Under the pieces are notes generated by a model. The model worked only from the letters and a program-made list of their open reading frames with translations, made no database searches and was not told the DNA's origin. Source: Candidatus Aalborgicola danicus (GTDB lineage: Bacteria > Pseudomonadota > Gammaproteobacteria > Burkholderiales > Burkholderiaceae_C). From it: 64,000 nucleotides of DNA. A program made the translations under genes and the position numbers. Of the stretch, positions 56,234 through 63,857 are shown piece after piece; the first letter of the stretch is position 1, and every line of letters begins with the position of its first letter. The stretch is taken from the NCBI GenBank assembly GCA_016703945.1, contig JADJBC010000001.1, positions 1-64,000 on the forward strand. The letters run 5' to 3'.

Positions 56234-57777
56234 CGCTGTCGCTCCCTTGGGGTTGAGTGGTGTTTGGGCGGGGTGTGGGGGGGGGGGGGGGGGGGGGTGG
56301 TGCTGTTCAATTGGTCATAGCTGGCCAGCGGCTGAGCGTGGATCACCGTATCGCGCAGGCGCACTTTCTCGCTCAACTGCACCGCCACTGGAGCCGGTGC
56401 CTGGCGCACTTCGCGCTGAGCCTCCAGCGCCAGACGAACCGCATTGGGGTGGGGCACCTTGCGTGCCAATGCTGTCAACACCGCCGTCTGCACCTCAGAG
56501 GCTCCATAGCGATCAACCAGGCGTAACAGTGCTTGCGTGATCGAACCCAGGTTCTCGCCTCTGGCACCGGCCTGGGCAAGCAGCTCTGCGCTGGCAGGCA
56601 CAGCCTGACTCAGGCGACCCATGCCACGCTGGGCATGCGCCTGGGCTTTGCGTTCAACCAAATCTGTGATGTGTGACTCAGTCTCGATTTGTTGACCCCT
56701 GTCATAGCTGCGGGCATGGATGGCCACCACCACCTGGGCATCCAGGATACGCACCACCCTGGTGTCGGCCAGTACCGTGAGCGATTTGCGCACCTGGGTG
56801 TGCGGTACCGAATAGTCATTGAGGTCAAAGCGCACATAGGGGGTCTTGCCGACCTTGACCACCACACGCTCTTCCACCGGATAGGGGTTGGCAGGCAATG
56901 CCAGCAGCCGGGGCTTCTCCTGGACAAAGGCCTGTCCCACCGTCAAGGTCTTGTCCTGCGGGCACAGACGCTCATCGGCTGGGCCGCACGCCCAGGCATC
57001 GGCCTGGGCGTTGAGGTCATCAAGATCCGTGAACGTGCGTGCAGCAAAGAAGTTGTCGCGGATATAACGAATGGCACGCTCAACCCGCCCCTTCTCATTG
57101 CCTCGGGCCACCGCAACCGGGCGGGGCTCGAAGTGGTAGTGAGCGGCAAACGCCAGCAGTGTGGGCGAGAAACGAATGGCATCGCCCTGGCGCTCCAGCA
57201 CGGCACTTTTGAGATTGTCATAGAGCAGCACTCTGGGCAAGCCACCCCAGGTCTCAAAGGCTTGGACATGGGCACGCAGGAAACTCTCCATGCGGGCATC
57301 CAGCGAGAAACGCAAAAAGATGCGTCGTGACCAGGACAGCACCGCAACAAAGGCCATCAGGGGGCGCCTGGCCTGACCAATTTGCTGGTAGCCAAAGTGA
57401 CCCCAGTCAATTTGTCCCTGTTCCCCGATGAGGGTCACCAGGCGCAGATAAGCCTCTGGCAATGGTCTGGGTCGATGATGGGAGATAAGGTGGCGAAAGT
57501 GGTCAGGCCCACCTTGGTAGCCACGCTCTTTGACCATGGCGTACAGGCGGCTGGCTCTGAGGTCGGGGAACTTCTTGAGTGTCTCCAGGATGAATGGCAG
57601 ATAGGGGTCAATGTTGGAACTGCGCACCACCCCCACGCGTGGCAGCCCCTCCTGGCGCAGGATGCGCTCGACGGTGCCATGGTGGACGTGCAATTGGGCC
57701 GCGATGGTGCCGCTGCGCCAAAGCTCAACCAGGCGGTAACGCAATATTTGGGCACGTAGTTCAGGGGTCACGGGCAT
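56230..57777 (-). CDS. istA: IS21-family transposase IstA
   Basis: 515 residues, ATG at 57777. N-terminal helix-turn-helix (VELWRSGTIAAQLHVHHGTV, then ERILRQEGLPRVG), then an rve-type DDE core: Asp in GQIDWGHFGYQQIG, Asp in LLYDNLKSAVLERQG, Glu in NEKGRVERAIRYIRD. The C-terminal region has a Mu-transposase-like beta-barrel (VRFDLNDYSVPHTQVRKSL). The extreme C terminus is encoded by a run of 21 C (Pro repeat) and ends RERQR. Acts with IstB in the cytosol to move the element. Confidence 0.9.
   Translation of the reverse strand: MPVTPELRAQILRYRLVELWRSGTIAAQLHVHHGTVERILRQEGLPRVGVVRSSNIDPYLPFILETLKKFPDLRASRLYAMVKERGYQGGPDHFRHLISHHRPRPLPEAYLRLVTLIGEQGQIDWGHFGYQQIGQARRPLMAFVAVLSWSRRIFLRFSLDARMESFLRAHVQAFETWGGLPRVLLYDNLKSAVLERQGDAIRFSPTLLAFAAHYHFEPRPVAVARGNEKGRVERAIRYIRDNFFAARTFTDLDDLNAQADAWACGPADERLCPQDKTLTVGQAFVQEKPRLLALPANPYPVEERVVVKVGKTPYVRFDLNDYSVPHTQVRKSLTVLADTRVVRILDAQVVVAIHARSYDRGQQIETESHITDLVERKAQAHAQRGMGRLSQAVPASAELLAQAGARGENLGSITQALLRLVDRYGASEVQTAVLTALARKVPHPNAVRLALEAQREVRQAPAPVAVQLSEKVRLRDTVIHAQPLASYDQLNSTTPPPPPPHTPPKHHSTPRERQR
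56277..56297. repeat. 21-bp G homopolymer inside istA
   Basis: Twenty-one consecutive G on the plus strand, encoding six Pro near the IstA C terminus. Any length change other than three bases would alter the last ~12 residues and the coupling to istB. Such runs are unstable in vivo and also error-prone in sequencing. Confidence 0.85.
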
Positions 57778-58207
57778 GGTATGGCTCTTTCTGGTGTATC
57801 AAACGGGCAAGGCGACGGATGCGACGGCGCAAAAAGTCCACTCGCACAAACTCAGCACACTCGCCTTGGCAGAAATGGCACCGCCCAGAGCCGGCTCGGG
57901 GCGCATCAAGGCTTTGCCGCTGCCTCTCGCTGGCAGTAGAGCAGGCAGGGCTGGGGGTGGGGAACCCTGATGCGTCACTTTTTTGGGGCTCTGAGGCGGC
58001 GTTGGCGCTGCCAGCGGCGCTGCCGCCGGGCATGGTTGCGGCGTCCACGCCGGCTGCTTTGGTAGCGCCTTGCCGCCCCGTGCTGCTTGCTTTGCGGGTG
58101 ATGGATGCGCAGTCTTTGCAGTAGCGGTTGCCATGATCACAGCGGCTGCACACCAGCACCCGAGTCTGGCACTGGGCGCACAAGTAACGCCTTGCGGGAG
58201 GCTCCAT
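57761..58207 (-). CDS. Cys-rich zinc-ribbon-like protein of the IS21 element
   Basis: About 148 residues from ATG 58207; the stop overlaps the istA start by 17 bp. MEPPARRYLCAQCQTRVLVC, then CSRCDHGNRYCKDC, an Ala-rich middle and a last Cys cluster (GRCHFCQGECAEFVRVDFLR, then RRIRRLARLI). Such proteins precede istA in several IS21-like elements. In another frame the middle reads KKVTHQGSPPP, the usual sequence of this family, and the switch point is an A6 run at about 57976-57981. Two compensating small shifts may therefore be present. Function unknown. Confidence 0.65.
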   Translation of the reverse strand: MEPPARRYLCAQCQTRVLVCSRCDHGNRYCKDCASITRKASSTGRQGATKAAGVDAATMPGGSAAGSANAASEPQKSDASGFPTPSPACSTASERQRQSLDAPRAGSGRCHFCQGECAEFVRVDFLRRRIRRLARLIHQKEPYHARDP

Positions 58208-58296
58208 CGGCAAAAGTGGCCGACGGGGGTTGGGCTGGACAATGCCTGGTGTTTCGTGAAATACTGACACCGGCAACGTCGCCCTCCCGGGCTCGG

Positions 58297-58344
58297 GGCA
58301 CGACATCGGTTTGAACTTTCGACGGTATTGGCCGGTGTCGTGCC
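58297..58344. promoter_or_regulatory. 13-bp inverted repeat with 22-bp spacer
   Basis: ggcacgacatcgg and ccggtgtcgtgcc, 12 of 13 positions complementary. It lies upstream of the Cys-rich IS21 gene, in the 58208-58650 stretch where I find no gene. It may be the IS21 right-end repeat or a promoter operator. Confidence 0.4.
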
Positions 58345-58652
58345 TGCTCTTGAGCTTTTACGGCAAGACCAGTTTCTACCCGCTCCTGGCCAGTTGGCCA
58401 CCAAATCAGCCAACCAGGCCGCCAACCACCACCACGACACCCAAATCACCAGGGCGCGCCAGAGTTTGCACTCGCCCTCCGGGCTCCTGCAAACTCGGCC
58501 TTGCAGTAACTCCCTTTTATCCTTTGCCGCCAGATTTACGCGCTTCTTGAAAGCCGTTCACAACCCAAGCTGTACACCACAGCGACAACACACGACGCGA
58601 GGCAAACGCCCCGCAACAGTTCACCCCGCTGGAACAGGAAACGCGCCCGACT

Positions 58653-58817
58653 GTGGACACTGCCGCCTATGCCTACTATATGCATATCGCGGAGCAAACC
58701 GCACGCGTACATGCCTGCCGAGAGACGGGGCCAATCCGTCCGATTCGTGTACCTGGTCTTGCAAAGCTGCAATGGCCCACCGCTGAAATTCGCCGCGTGC
58801 TCGGGACGACAGCATGA
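58653..58817 (+). CDS. excisionase/AlpA-like helix-turn-helix protein, start uncertain
   Basis: 54 residues if it begins at the GTG at 58653: VDTAAYAYYMHIAEQTARVH, then ACRETGPIRPIRVPGLAKLQ and WPTAEIRRVLG. This is the pattern of element-encoded excisionases and AlpA-like regulators (..QT.R.WAC.E.GPIRP.R...L.WP..EIRR.LG). The same frame stays open upstream to about 58548 with family-like sequence (PQQFTPLEQETRP) but no usual start, so the real start may have been lost to the IS21 insertion or may be non-standard. The stop overlaps the next ATG (ATGA). Probably helps excision or controls transfer genes. Confidence 0.6.
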   Translation: MDTAAYAYYMHIAEQTARVHACRETGPIRPIRVPGLAKLQWPTAEIRRVLGTTA

Positions 58818-59203
58818 GCCCCAAATACCTAAACTTGAACGAACTGGCCGACGCTGCCAAGGCCAAAGACTGCACGGTCTATCTTCACCGCGACGACAAA
58901 GGGCGCAACGTGTTTTCTGTGGGCAATGAGCATGTTGGACCAACTGAGTTCCTGAGCCGCGCCGGGGCGCTTGAGGCGCTGCAAGACGAAAGTCTGAGCG
59001 AGGCTGACTGTGCCGAACGTGCTGGTGCTGCACTGGCTGAAAACGCCTTGGAGGTGATACGCAAGGCCGTCAAACAATCCAAGAGCGTTTGCGCACTTGA
59101 GGCCGCATTATTTGACCTGCAGCGCCTGCCGCATCCCAAACAAGCCAATGGTGGGTTCGCTTCGGCGCTCGTGGCATACCTTGAGCGGGGACTAGCGCAA
59201 TGA
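58814..59203 (+). CDS. mobile-element protein of unknown function
   Basis: 129 residues. MSPKYLNLNELADAAKAKDC, TVYLHRDDKGRNVFSVGNEH, then an all-helical second half (SEADCAERAGAALAENALEV) ending YLERGLAQ. No recognised family, no membrane span. Coupled by ATGA overlaps to both neighbours (the excisionase-like gene and the Rha gene), so it belongs to the same transcript. Confidence 0.65.
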   Translation: MSPKYLNLNELADAAKAKDCTVYLHRDDKGRNVFSVGNEHVGPTEFLSRAGALEALQDESLSEADCAERAGAALAENALEVIRKAVKQSKSVCALEAALFDLQRLPHPKQANGGFASALVAYLERGLAQ

Positions 59204-59847
59204 ACACCCTTGACAGTCTCAACAAATCTGCGGAGCTGGCTCTGGTGATTCACAAGTCCGAGGCTCGTGTCGATAGCCGCGACATGGCAAGCAGTTTAGA
59301 CAATGGCCATCGTGCCGTGGTGGCGTTGATCGACAAGTATCTGCCCCAGTTCCAGAAGTTCGGAAAGGTGCTTTTTGAAAAAGCAGCTTTGCCAGCTAGC
59401 AGAACAGGTCAATCAGAGCGTTACGCCCTACTCACAGAAGACCAGTCCTATTTTCTTCTGAGTCTGAGTCGTAACACCGAGCGTGTCGTGGATCTCAAGG
59501 TTCGATTGGTAAAGGCCTTCCGTGAAGCCCGTTTAGCCGTGGATATTAGGAAAACCGAGTACATGCCGGAGTATCACGCACTGCATGAACTGGTTCATGC
59601 ACTTGCAAAGGAATCTGCAAACGAGCGCTTCATCCATTCGAACTTCAATCGGTTGATCAACAAGACAGTGGGAATTGCAGCGGGTCAACGCGCAAATGCA
59701 TCGGCACCGACCCAGGCCCTGCTTTCTGTCGTGCAGACCATTGCAGTCAATGCGATGCGCGCTTCTGCCGATCATCACGATGGTTACGCGCGGGCCAAGT
59801 TGGCCCTGCAAGGCTTTTCAAGCGCTTTGGCACGAGGGGGAAGATGA
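59200..59847 (+). CDS. Rha-family phage/element regulatory protein
   Basis: 215 residues. EARVDSRDMASSLDNGHRAV, VALIDKYLPQFQKFGKVLFE, RYALLTEDQSYFLLSLSRNT and VVDLKVRLVKAFREAR make up the Rha domain (as in phage Rha: DSR..A...GK.H..., Y..T.....L......V..LK..L..AF). The C-terminal helical half is less typical. Rha proteins affect phage growth in lambdoid phages; in elements their role is not settled. ATGA overlaps on both sides. Confidence 0.82.
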   Translation: MNTLDSLNKSAELALVIHKSEARVDSRDMASSLDNGHRAVVALIDKYLPQFQKFGKVLFEKAALPASRTGQSERYALLTEDQSYFLLSLSRNTERVVDLKVRLVKAFREARLAVDIRKTEYMPEYHALHELVHALAKESANERFIHSNFNRLINKTVGIAAGQRANASAPTQALLSVVQTIAVNAMRASADHHDGYARAKLALQGFSSALARGGR

Positions 59848-61202
59848 GCGCCGACACACTTTTCTTCCAGGTCAAGACCATTGGTCTTTCAAAGACCAAA
59901 GGCAGAAAGCCACAAACTTTGCTCAAGGCTGCCATGCACAACCGGAGAATGATCCAGGCTGAACTGGGCGCGAAGGGGGATATTGACCCGCAGCGAACGA
60001 GGCTGAACCAGACCCTGGCCGGCCCGGCTTCGCCCGCCGATGTTGTCGCCTTGGCGAAATCGCTGATGGAAAGTGTTGGTCATGTCCCTCAGCGAAGGGA
60101 CTATACGCAGGCGTACGAACTGGTGTTCTCGCTCCCAGTAGCCACACCTATCGATACCGACAAATTCTTTCGACACTGCCTTGAATGGGTTGCTGAGCAC
60201 TTTGGCCAAGGTGTCGTTTTGAGTGCTGACATCCACGTCGATCAAGCGCAGCCTCATATGCATGTGCTCATTTCCCCAATCGCCGAGGGTCGATACAAAG
60301 GAAGCAACCTGATCACGCGAATGGAGCTCCACAACCTGCGCAAGTCCTTCGCCATGCTGGCGCTGGAGTTTGGGCTGGTAGAGCCTGTGAGACGGCTTCG
60401 TGGTGCACTCAAAGAGACTGTAATCAAGTTGGTCATGGATCATCTACATGCGCACCACGATCCGATTCTGCAGAGTGCAATCTGGCCCTTGGCAGAGCGG
60501 GACATCAAATTCAACCCTGGCAGATATGCGACCAATCTCGGCATCCCCGTCGAGGATGCCCCGCCGAAGGTGAAGAAGGTGAAGACCTTGGCTGAGCTTG
60601 CCGTCAGTCCGGGAAAGGGACCGAAGTTTGAACGCAAGTCGAACCCTATAGTGATTGCATTGCTTGACATCGAAACAGATCCGAACCCTATTGGGATTGA
60701 GAAGGTGAAGGTCACACCACAATCGAATCCGATTGAGATTGAAAGTTCGCCGGTGACAGTCGGCTCAAAACACCTAACCCATAGCTCTGTATTGGGTTCG
60801 ATTTCAGCAGTACCACTTTTCCGACCAGCCCAAGCCGCGAAAACACCAGCGTGCCATGGCAACTACCGCCGCCTGACCTCAAAACCAGTCGGCCTGTTCA
60901 CCAGCCTATGTCTGTCCGCGACCCAGTCGATTTCTGGAGCAGATCTGTCGCATCTCACCACCACCCGGGTGCAGGATGACGAGCACTCTGCTGGCGCCTG
61001 GGATGCCGAGCGCGGCGAGTTCAGCGATGTGGAAATTCCGACCACCAACGCCTGGGCCGCCAACCAATTTGCGGCTATCCGCACCAAGACCGGAGTGTCA
61101 TCCGTTCCCATGGTGTCTGGCGACAGGTTCGTCGAACGCGATGTCGACGTTTCCAATCAATCAGAAATTTCAGAAGGAGAGGTGCAAGCATGGGACTTCT
61201 GA
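59844..61202 (+). CDS. MobV/Pre-like relaxase
   Basis: 452 residues. N-terminal ~210 residues form the relaxase domain: DYTQAYELVFSLPVA, then the metal triad motif ADIHVDQAQPHMHVLISPI (H131, D133, H138, H140), then GSNLITRMELHNLRKSFA. The HxD..PHxH signature belongs to MobV/plasmid recombination enzymes, which nick oriT and lead DNA transfer. The usual HxDExTPH is here HVDQAQPH. The C-terminal half is variable, with Glu/Pro/Ile-rich repeats around 265-300 (NPIVIALLDIE, NPIGIEKVKV, NPIEIE). No type IV secretion genes are in view, so the element is probably mobilisable rather than self-transmissible. Confidence 0.75.
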   Translation: MSADTLFFQVKTIGLSKTKGRKPQTLLKAAMHNRRMIQAELGAKGDIDPQRTRLNQTLAGPASPADVVALAKSLMESVGHVPQRRDYTQAYELVFSLPVATPIDTDKFFRHCLEWVAEHFGQGVVLSADIHVDQAQPHMHVLISPIAEGRYKGSNLITRMELHNLRKSFAMLALEFGLVEPVRRLRGALKETVIKLVMDHLHAHHDPILQSAIWPLAERDIKFNPGRYATNLGIPVEDAPPKVKKVKTLAELAVSPGKGPKFERKSNPIVIALLDIETDPNPIGIEKVKVTPQSNPIEIESSPVTVGSKHLTHSSVLGSISAVPLFRPAQAAKTPACHGNYRRLTSKPVGLFTSLCLSATQSISGADLSHLTTTRVQDDEHSAGAWDAERGEFSDVEIPTTNAWAANQFAAIRTKTGVSSVPMVSGDRFVERDVDVSNQSEISEGEVQAWDF

Positions 61203-61414
61203 ACAAAGCATTGGCCGGGCTGGCAACGCGCCTGGTCCACGAGCGCCACCAAGACGAGGCCAAACTCGAAGCGCATCAGTTGCGTAAGACCTTGGAGCGC
61301 TTGCTGGCCCGTGGTGTCGGCGAGAGCGAACTGCTGGCCGCCCTGAGCCATGAGCACTGGCAAAACAAGATCGCTGTGCGCTTGGCCGAAGCTACGCCGG
61401 CAGAGGAGTCCTAA
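61190..61414 (+). CDS. small helical protein downstream of the relaxase
   Basis: 74 residues, ATG at 61190 inside the relaxase 3' end with AAGGAGAGGTG upstream. ALAGLATRLVHERHQDEAKL and LRKTLERLLARGVGESELLA are amphipathic helices. It could be a relaxase accessory protein by position. No recognised family. Confidence 0.6.
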   Translation: MGLLNKALAGLATRLVHERHQDEAKLEAHQLRKTLERLLARGVGESELLAALSHEHWQNKIAVRLAEATPAEES

Positions 61415-61417
61415 ACC

Positions 61418-62134
61418 ATGAAATGTTCTATCTGCAATGGATCTGCCGCCGTCACCGCTTGCGAAAACGGCGGGCATGTCTGCGGTGCATGCGCTGAGTC
61501 CAATCGAGTCGGGCGAGACCAGTCGACTCGAAAGGCCAAGATGAAGCAGCAGGCGCTGCGCATGAAAGCAAAAGCATCCCGCACAGTGGTCACTGGTGTT
61601 GCTCTGTCGGACATCGATGACTTTGCCATCGAATCAACCGCATTGCTGGCGCTGGACGAGCCCGTGGCGCGCCCGCCGATGATCGCTGGTGGTGAGGTGG
61701 CACCTCAGGCCGATCAGGGTCTTCTGGACACGCTTGCGGCCCCTGGCGTGATTGCCCTGGATGCTTCGGTAGAAAGAATCAGGTTGGTATCGCAAATCGG
61801 CACCGACTGCGCGGCTATGGCCTTGGATGCCAGCGACTCGATCAAGGCGGCGAACAGTCTCGAAAAAATGCTGAGCCACCAACTCGCGGCATGCCATCAG
61901 ATGGCGATGGACCAAATGAGCAAGGCGGCTCTGCAGCAGAACCCCGAGCACTCGGTCAGGTTGTTCAATTTGAGCCTACGGGCAATGGACTCATTCCAGC
62001 GCGGTATGCTGACGCTGAAACGCCTTCGCTCCAACGGCCAGCAGCAGATCCGAATCGAACACATCGACGCCCGAGGCGGGGGCATGGTGGCTGTGTCCGG
62101 TGGACAACCCAAGGGCTCCGGGGGTGAATTGTGA
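61418..62134 (+). CDS. zinc-finger N terminus plus helical domain, element protein
   Basis: 238 residues. Residues 1-28 hold CSIC and CGAC pairs (MKCSICNGSAAVTACENGGH, VCGAC), a small zinc site. The C-terminal half (DSIKAANSLEKMLSHQLAAC, HQMAMDQMSKAALQQNPEHS, MLTLKRLRSNGQQQIRIEHI) is helical and of a type seen next to HGG-motif genes in elements. The start lies 3 bp after the small gene, and the end overlaps the HGG gene by 4 bp. Function unknown. Confidence 0.65.
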   Translation: MKCSICNGSAAVTACENGGHVCGACAESNRVGRDQSTRKAKMKQQALRMKAKASRTVVTGVALSDIDDFAIESTALLALDEPVARPPMIAGGEVAPQADQGLLDTLAAPGVIALDASVERIRLVSQIGTDCAAMALDASDSIKAANSLEKMLSHQLAACHQMAMDQMSKAALQQNPEHSVRLFNLSLRAMDSFQRGMLTLKRLRSNGQQQIRIEHIDARGGGMVAVSGGQPKGSGGEL

Positions 62135-62349
62135 CTAACCCCATGCGCAAGCTTTGCGGAGCGCATTCCCGTCGCACTGGCGAGCCCTGCAAAGGTCTGG
62201 CGATGGCCAACGGACGCTGCAAAATGCATGGCGGCCTGAGTACCGGTCGCCCCATCGTCAGCGGCATGTACACCAAAAAGGCCAAGGCGGATCGTGCCAA
62301 GTTGCGTGAACTGATCCGAGCAGTTAAGACGCTCCTTTCAAAAAACTGA
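62131..62349 (+). CDS. HGG-motif (HGGxSTG-type) small protein
   Basis: 72 residues. KLCGAHSRRTGEPCKGLAMA, then NGRCKMHGGLSTGRPIVSG, with Cys/His positions C-x(n)-C...C-x2-HGG: the HGGxSTG family found in phages and genomic islands. Its role is not established; many neighbours are transfer or packaging genes. Starts with an ATGA-type overlap (GTGACTAAC, GTG start) on the preceding gene. Confidence 0.72.
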   Translation: MTNPMRKLCGAHSRRTGEPCKGLAMANGRCKMHGGLSTGRPIVSGMYTKKAKADRAKLRELIRAVKTLLSKN

Positions 62350-63199
62350 CCGCTGCCCTTCAACAAAACTCTTGAATGCCATCATTTTTCGAGCTCTACG
62401 ATCTGGTTGATCCTGTCGATGGGTATCCAAAAGGAACCAAGCCAGAAGACATGGGTCTGGGCTCCGATTTAAACTTTTTAGCAAGAAGTTGCGTGGCGCC
62501 TGCGCTGCCAGACCGAAATCCCGAGTCGATGACCGACCGGGCAATGTCCAGCCTGGAGTCAACCAAGCGCAGCGCCGAATTGGCTGATATGGCCTGACGC
62601 CATACGACAGCGTCGACAAGTCGCTGGAAGCTGTCAAGGCCTTGGCCGCCAACGCGCCAGATGCCATCGCCGAGCAACTCCAAACCAGGTCGACCAAGGC
62701 AACAGCCCGCTGTCCCGCGCAGCCCAGGCCGCCAACCCGGCATTGGCACCCGACGATATCAGCCTGCGCGCCAAGGAGGTGGAGGGTGCCTTCCGCGCCA
62801 ACAACCTGCTGCAGAAACTGGGTGACATGGGCCAGGGCGCCCTGACGCGCCAGGAGTTCCTGGAAGCCTTGGCCATTGCCAAGAACAAGAACATGCCGCC
62901 CGAGCACCACAAGATGGCACTGGACTCGCTGAACCAGGCCATTCAGTGGATCGCCGAGGGCAAGATGCCGAACGAGCCAGGCACAAGTTCTCCGTTCAGC
63001 ACCGCTCTGACCACCCAAGCACCGCCTGTCGTGCCCGGCACCGGCCTGGCTGCGACCACTGGCGCAGAGCTGACCAGCCCCGGCATGCCCCAGGCATTCG
63101 ATCCCAATGTGGTGGGTGTGGATGCCACCCGCGTGGACAACATGGTTGGCGGCCCACGCGCACTGCCCGCTCCCACACCACAAATTTCCAACCAATCCG

Positions 63200-63227
63200 A
63201 AAAGGGTGCAGGCCCTGCACCCTTTTT
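63200..63227 (+). terminator. intrinsic terminator
   Basis: AAAAGGGTGCAGG CC CTGCACCCTTTTT: a nearly perfect hairpin followed by five T. It ends the transcript that begins near the excisionase-like gene. Confidence 0.75.
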
Positions 63228-63247
63228 AGAAACCCCAGGAGAAACCA

Positions 63248-63445
63248 ATGGAGCCACAGACCGTGTTCATCCAGCCGATACCGAAGGCGTACCGCAAGGG
63301 TGGGATAACGCTGAAGCCGGCGTGATATCTGCAGCCGGCGGAGGACACGGACGCAACGCTGAACCGGGAGGTACACCTGTTGGTGATTTGGCTCAACTTG
63401 GTCATCGCACCGGTCAAGTACCGGCGGGAACAAGCACGTCTCTGA
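63248..63445 (+). pseudogene. small gene with an in-frame TGA
   Basis: ATG at 63248 after AGGAGAAACC. Codons are strongly GC-rich at the third position, unlike the overlapping open frame. It reads MEPQTVFIQPIPKAYRKGGI to a TGA at 63323, then continues YLQPAEDTDATLNREVHLLV and IWLNLVIAPVKYRREQARL to a TGA at 63443. Intact it would be ~65 residues with a C-terminal hydrophobic helix. Either a nonsense mutation or a base error; no family recognised. Confidence 0.45.
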
Positions 63446-63488
63446 CGCAACCAGAAACCCCTTCGAACATGGCCTGGCCATCCGTGGC

Positions 63489-63857
63489 ATGGTGAAAGCG
63501 CAAAAGGGAATGGCTGGTCACTTCCCTCTGTACAGAGGCGCCGCGTACGGCCAAAACGGCATGGAGTATTCTCTTGATCGCTCACTCAAACATGCCGAAA
63601 CGGCGTCGCTGTACAACGACAACAGCAAGGAATTGGGCCAAACGTTTGCTCCCCCCGATTCCTACACAACAAGGTTTCCGGACGCTAAACTTTCCGAATT
63701 CGAAGTTCGACCTCATGAAGGCGGACATCAGCAAGGAAAAGAAGGCCGAACTGCAGAAGGAGTCCAGGAAAAGCAATACGGCTTTCCATGCGGCGGTAAA
63801 GAAAGCTGTTCTGGTGCAGGACTGGAGCGAAGGCGTTTCGGACGTATCGCTGTTTGA
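63489..63857 (+). CDS. uncertain ORF in the element's right part
   Basis: 122 residues. The first ~75 residues look coded (PLYRGAAYGQNGMEYSLDRS, LYNDNSKELGQTFAPPDSYT) and similar sequence continues upstream without a clear start (TRNPFEHGLAIRG). From about 63716 another frame has the better codon use, so the end of this ORF is probably a shadow. It may be the 5' part of the gene at 63716 separated by a frameshift. Confidence 0.35.
   Translation: MVKAQKGMAGHFPLYRGAAYGQNGMEYSLDRSLKHAETASLYNDNSKELGQTFAPPDSYTTRFPDAKLSEFEVRPHEGGHQQGKEGRTAEGVQEKQYGFPCGGKESCSGAGLERRRFGRIAV

Larger units (their letters stand above)
55259..58207 (-). mobile_element. IS21-family insertion sequence (coding part)
   Basis: Contains istA, istB, a short downstream ORF and an upstream Cys-rich ORF, all on the minus strand with overlapping starts and stops. 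The ends could not be fixed: they probably lie between 54986 and 55258 on one side and 58208 and 58550 on the other. A related gtcgtgcc half-site occurs in both flanks. Confidence 0.75.
62376..63495 (+). pseudogene. degraded helical element protein, two frameshifts
   Basis: The frame at 62376 (FFELYDLVDPVDGYPKG ... LESTKRSAELADMA) stops at 62597. Adding one C near 62594 leads into LTPYDSVDKSLEAVKALAAN and APDAIAEQLQ, and a second shift near 62690 into VDQGNSPLSRAAQAANPALA, then APDDISLRAKEVEGAFRANN to about 63200, where a terminator lies. Past the terminator the open frame to 63495 is probably not translated, because another frame there has the better codon use. Helical, Ala-rich; no family recognised. 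Confidence 0.5.

Noticed and set aside
58536..59033. 165-residue minus-strand frame
   Set aside because: Antisense to the excisionase-like gene and its neighbour; no coding pattern of its own.
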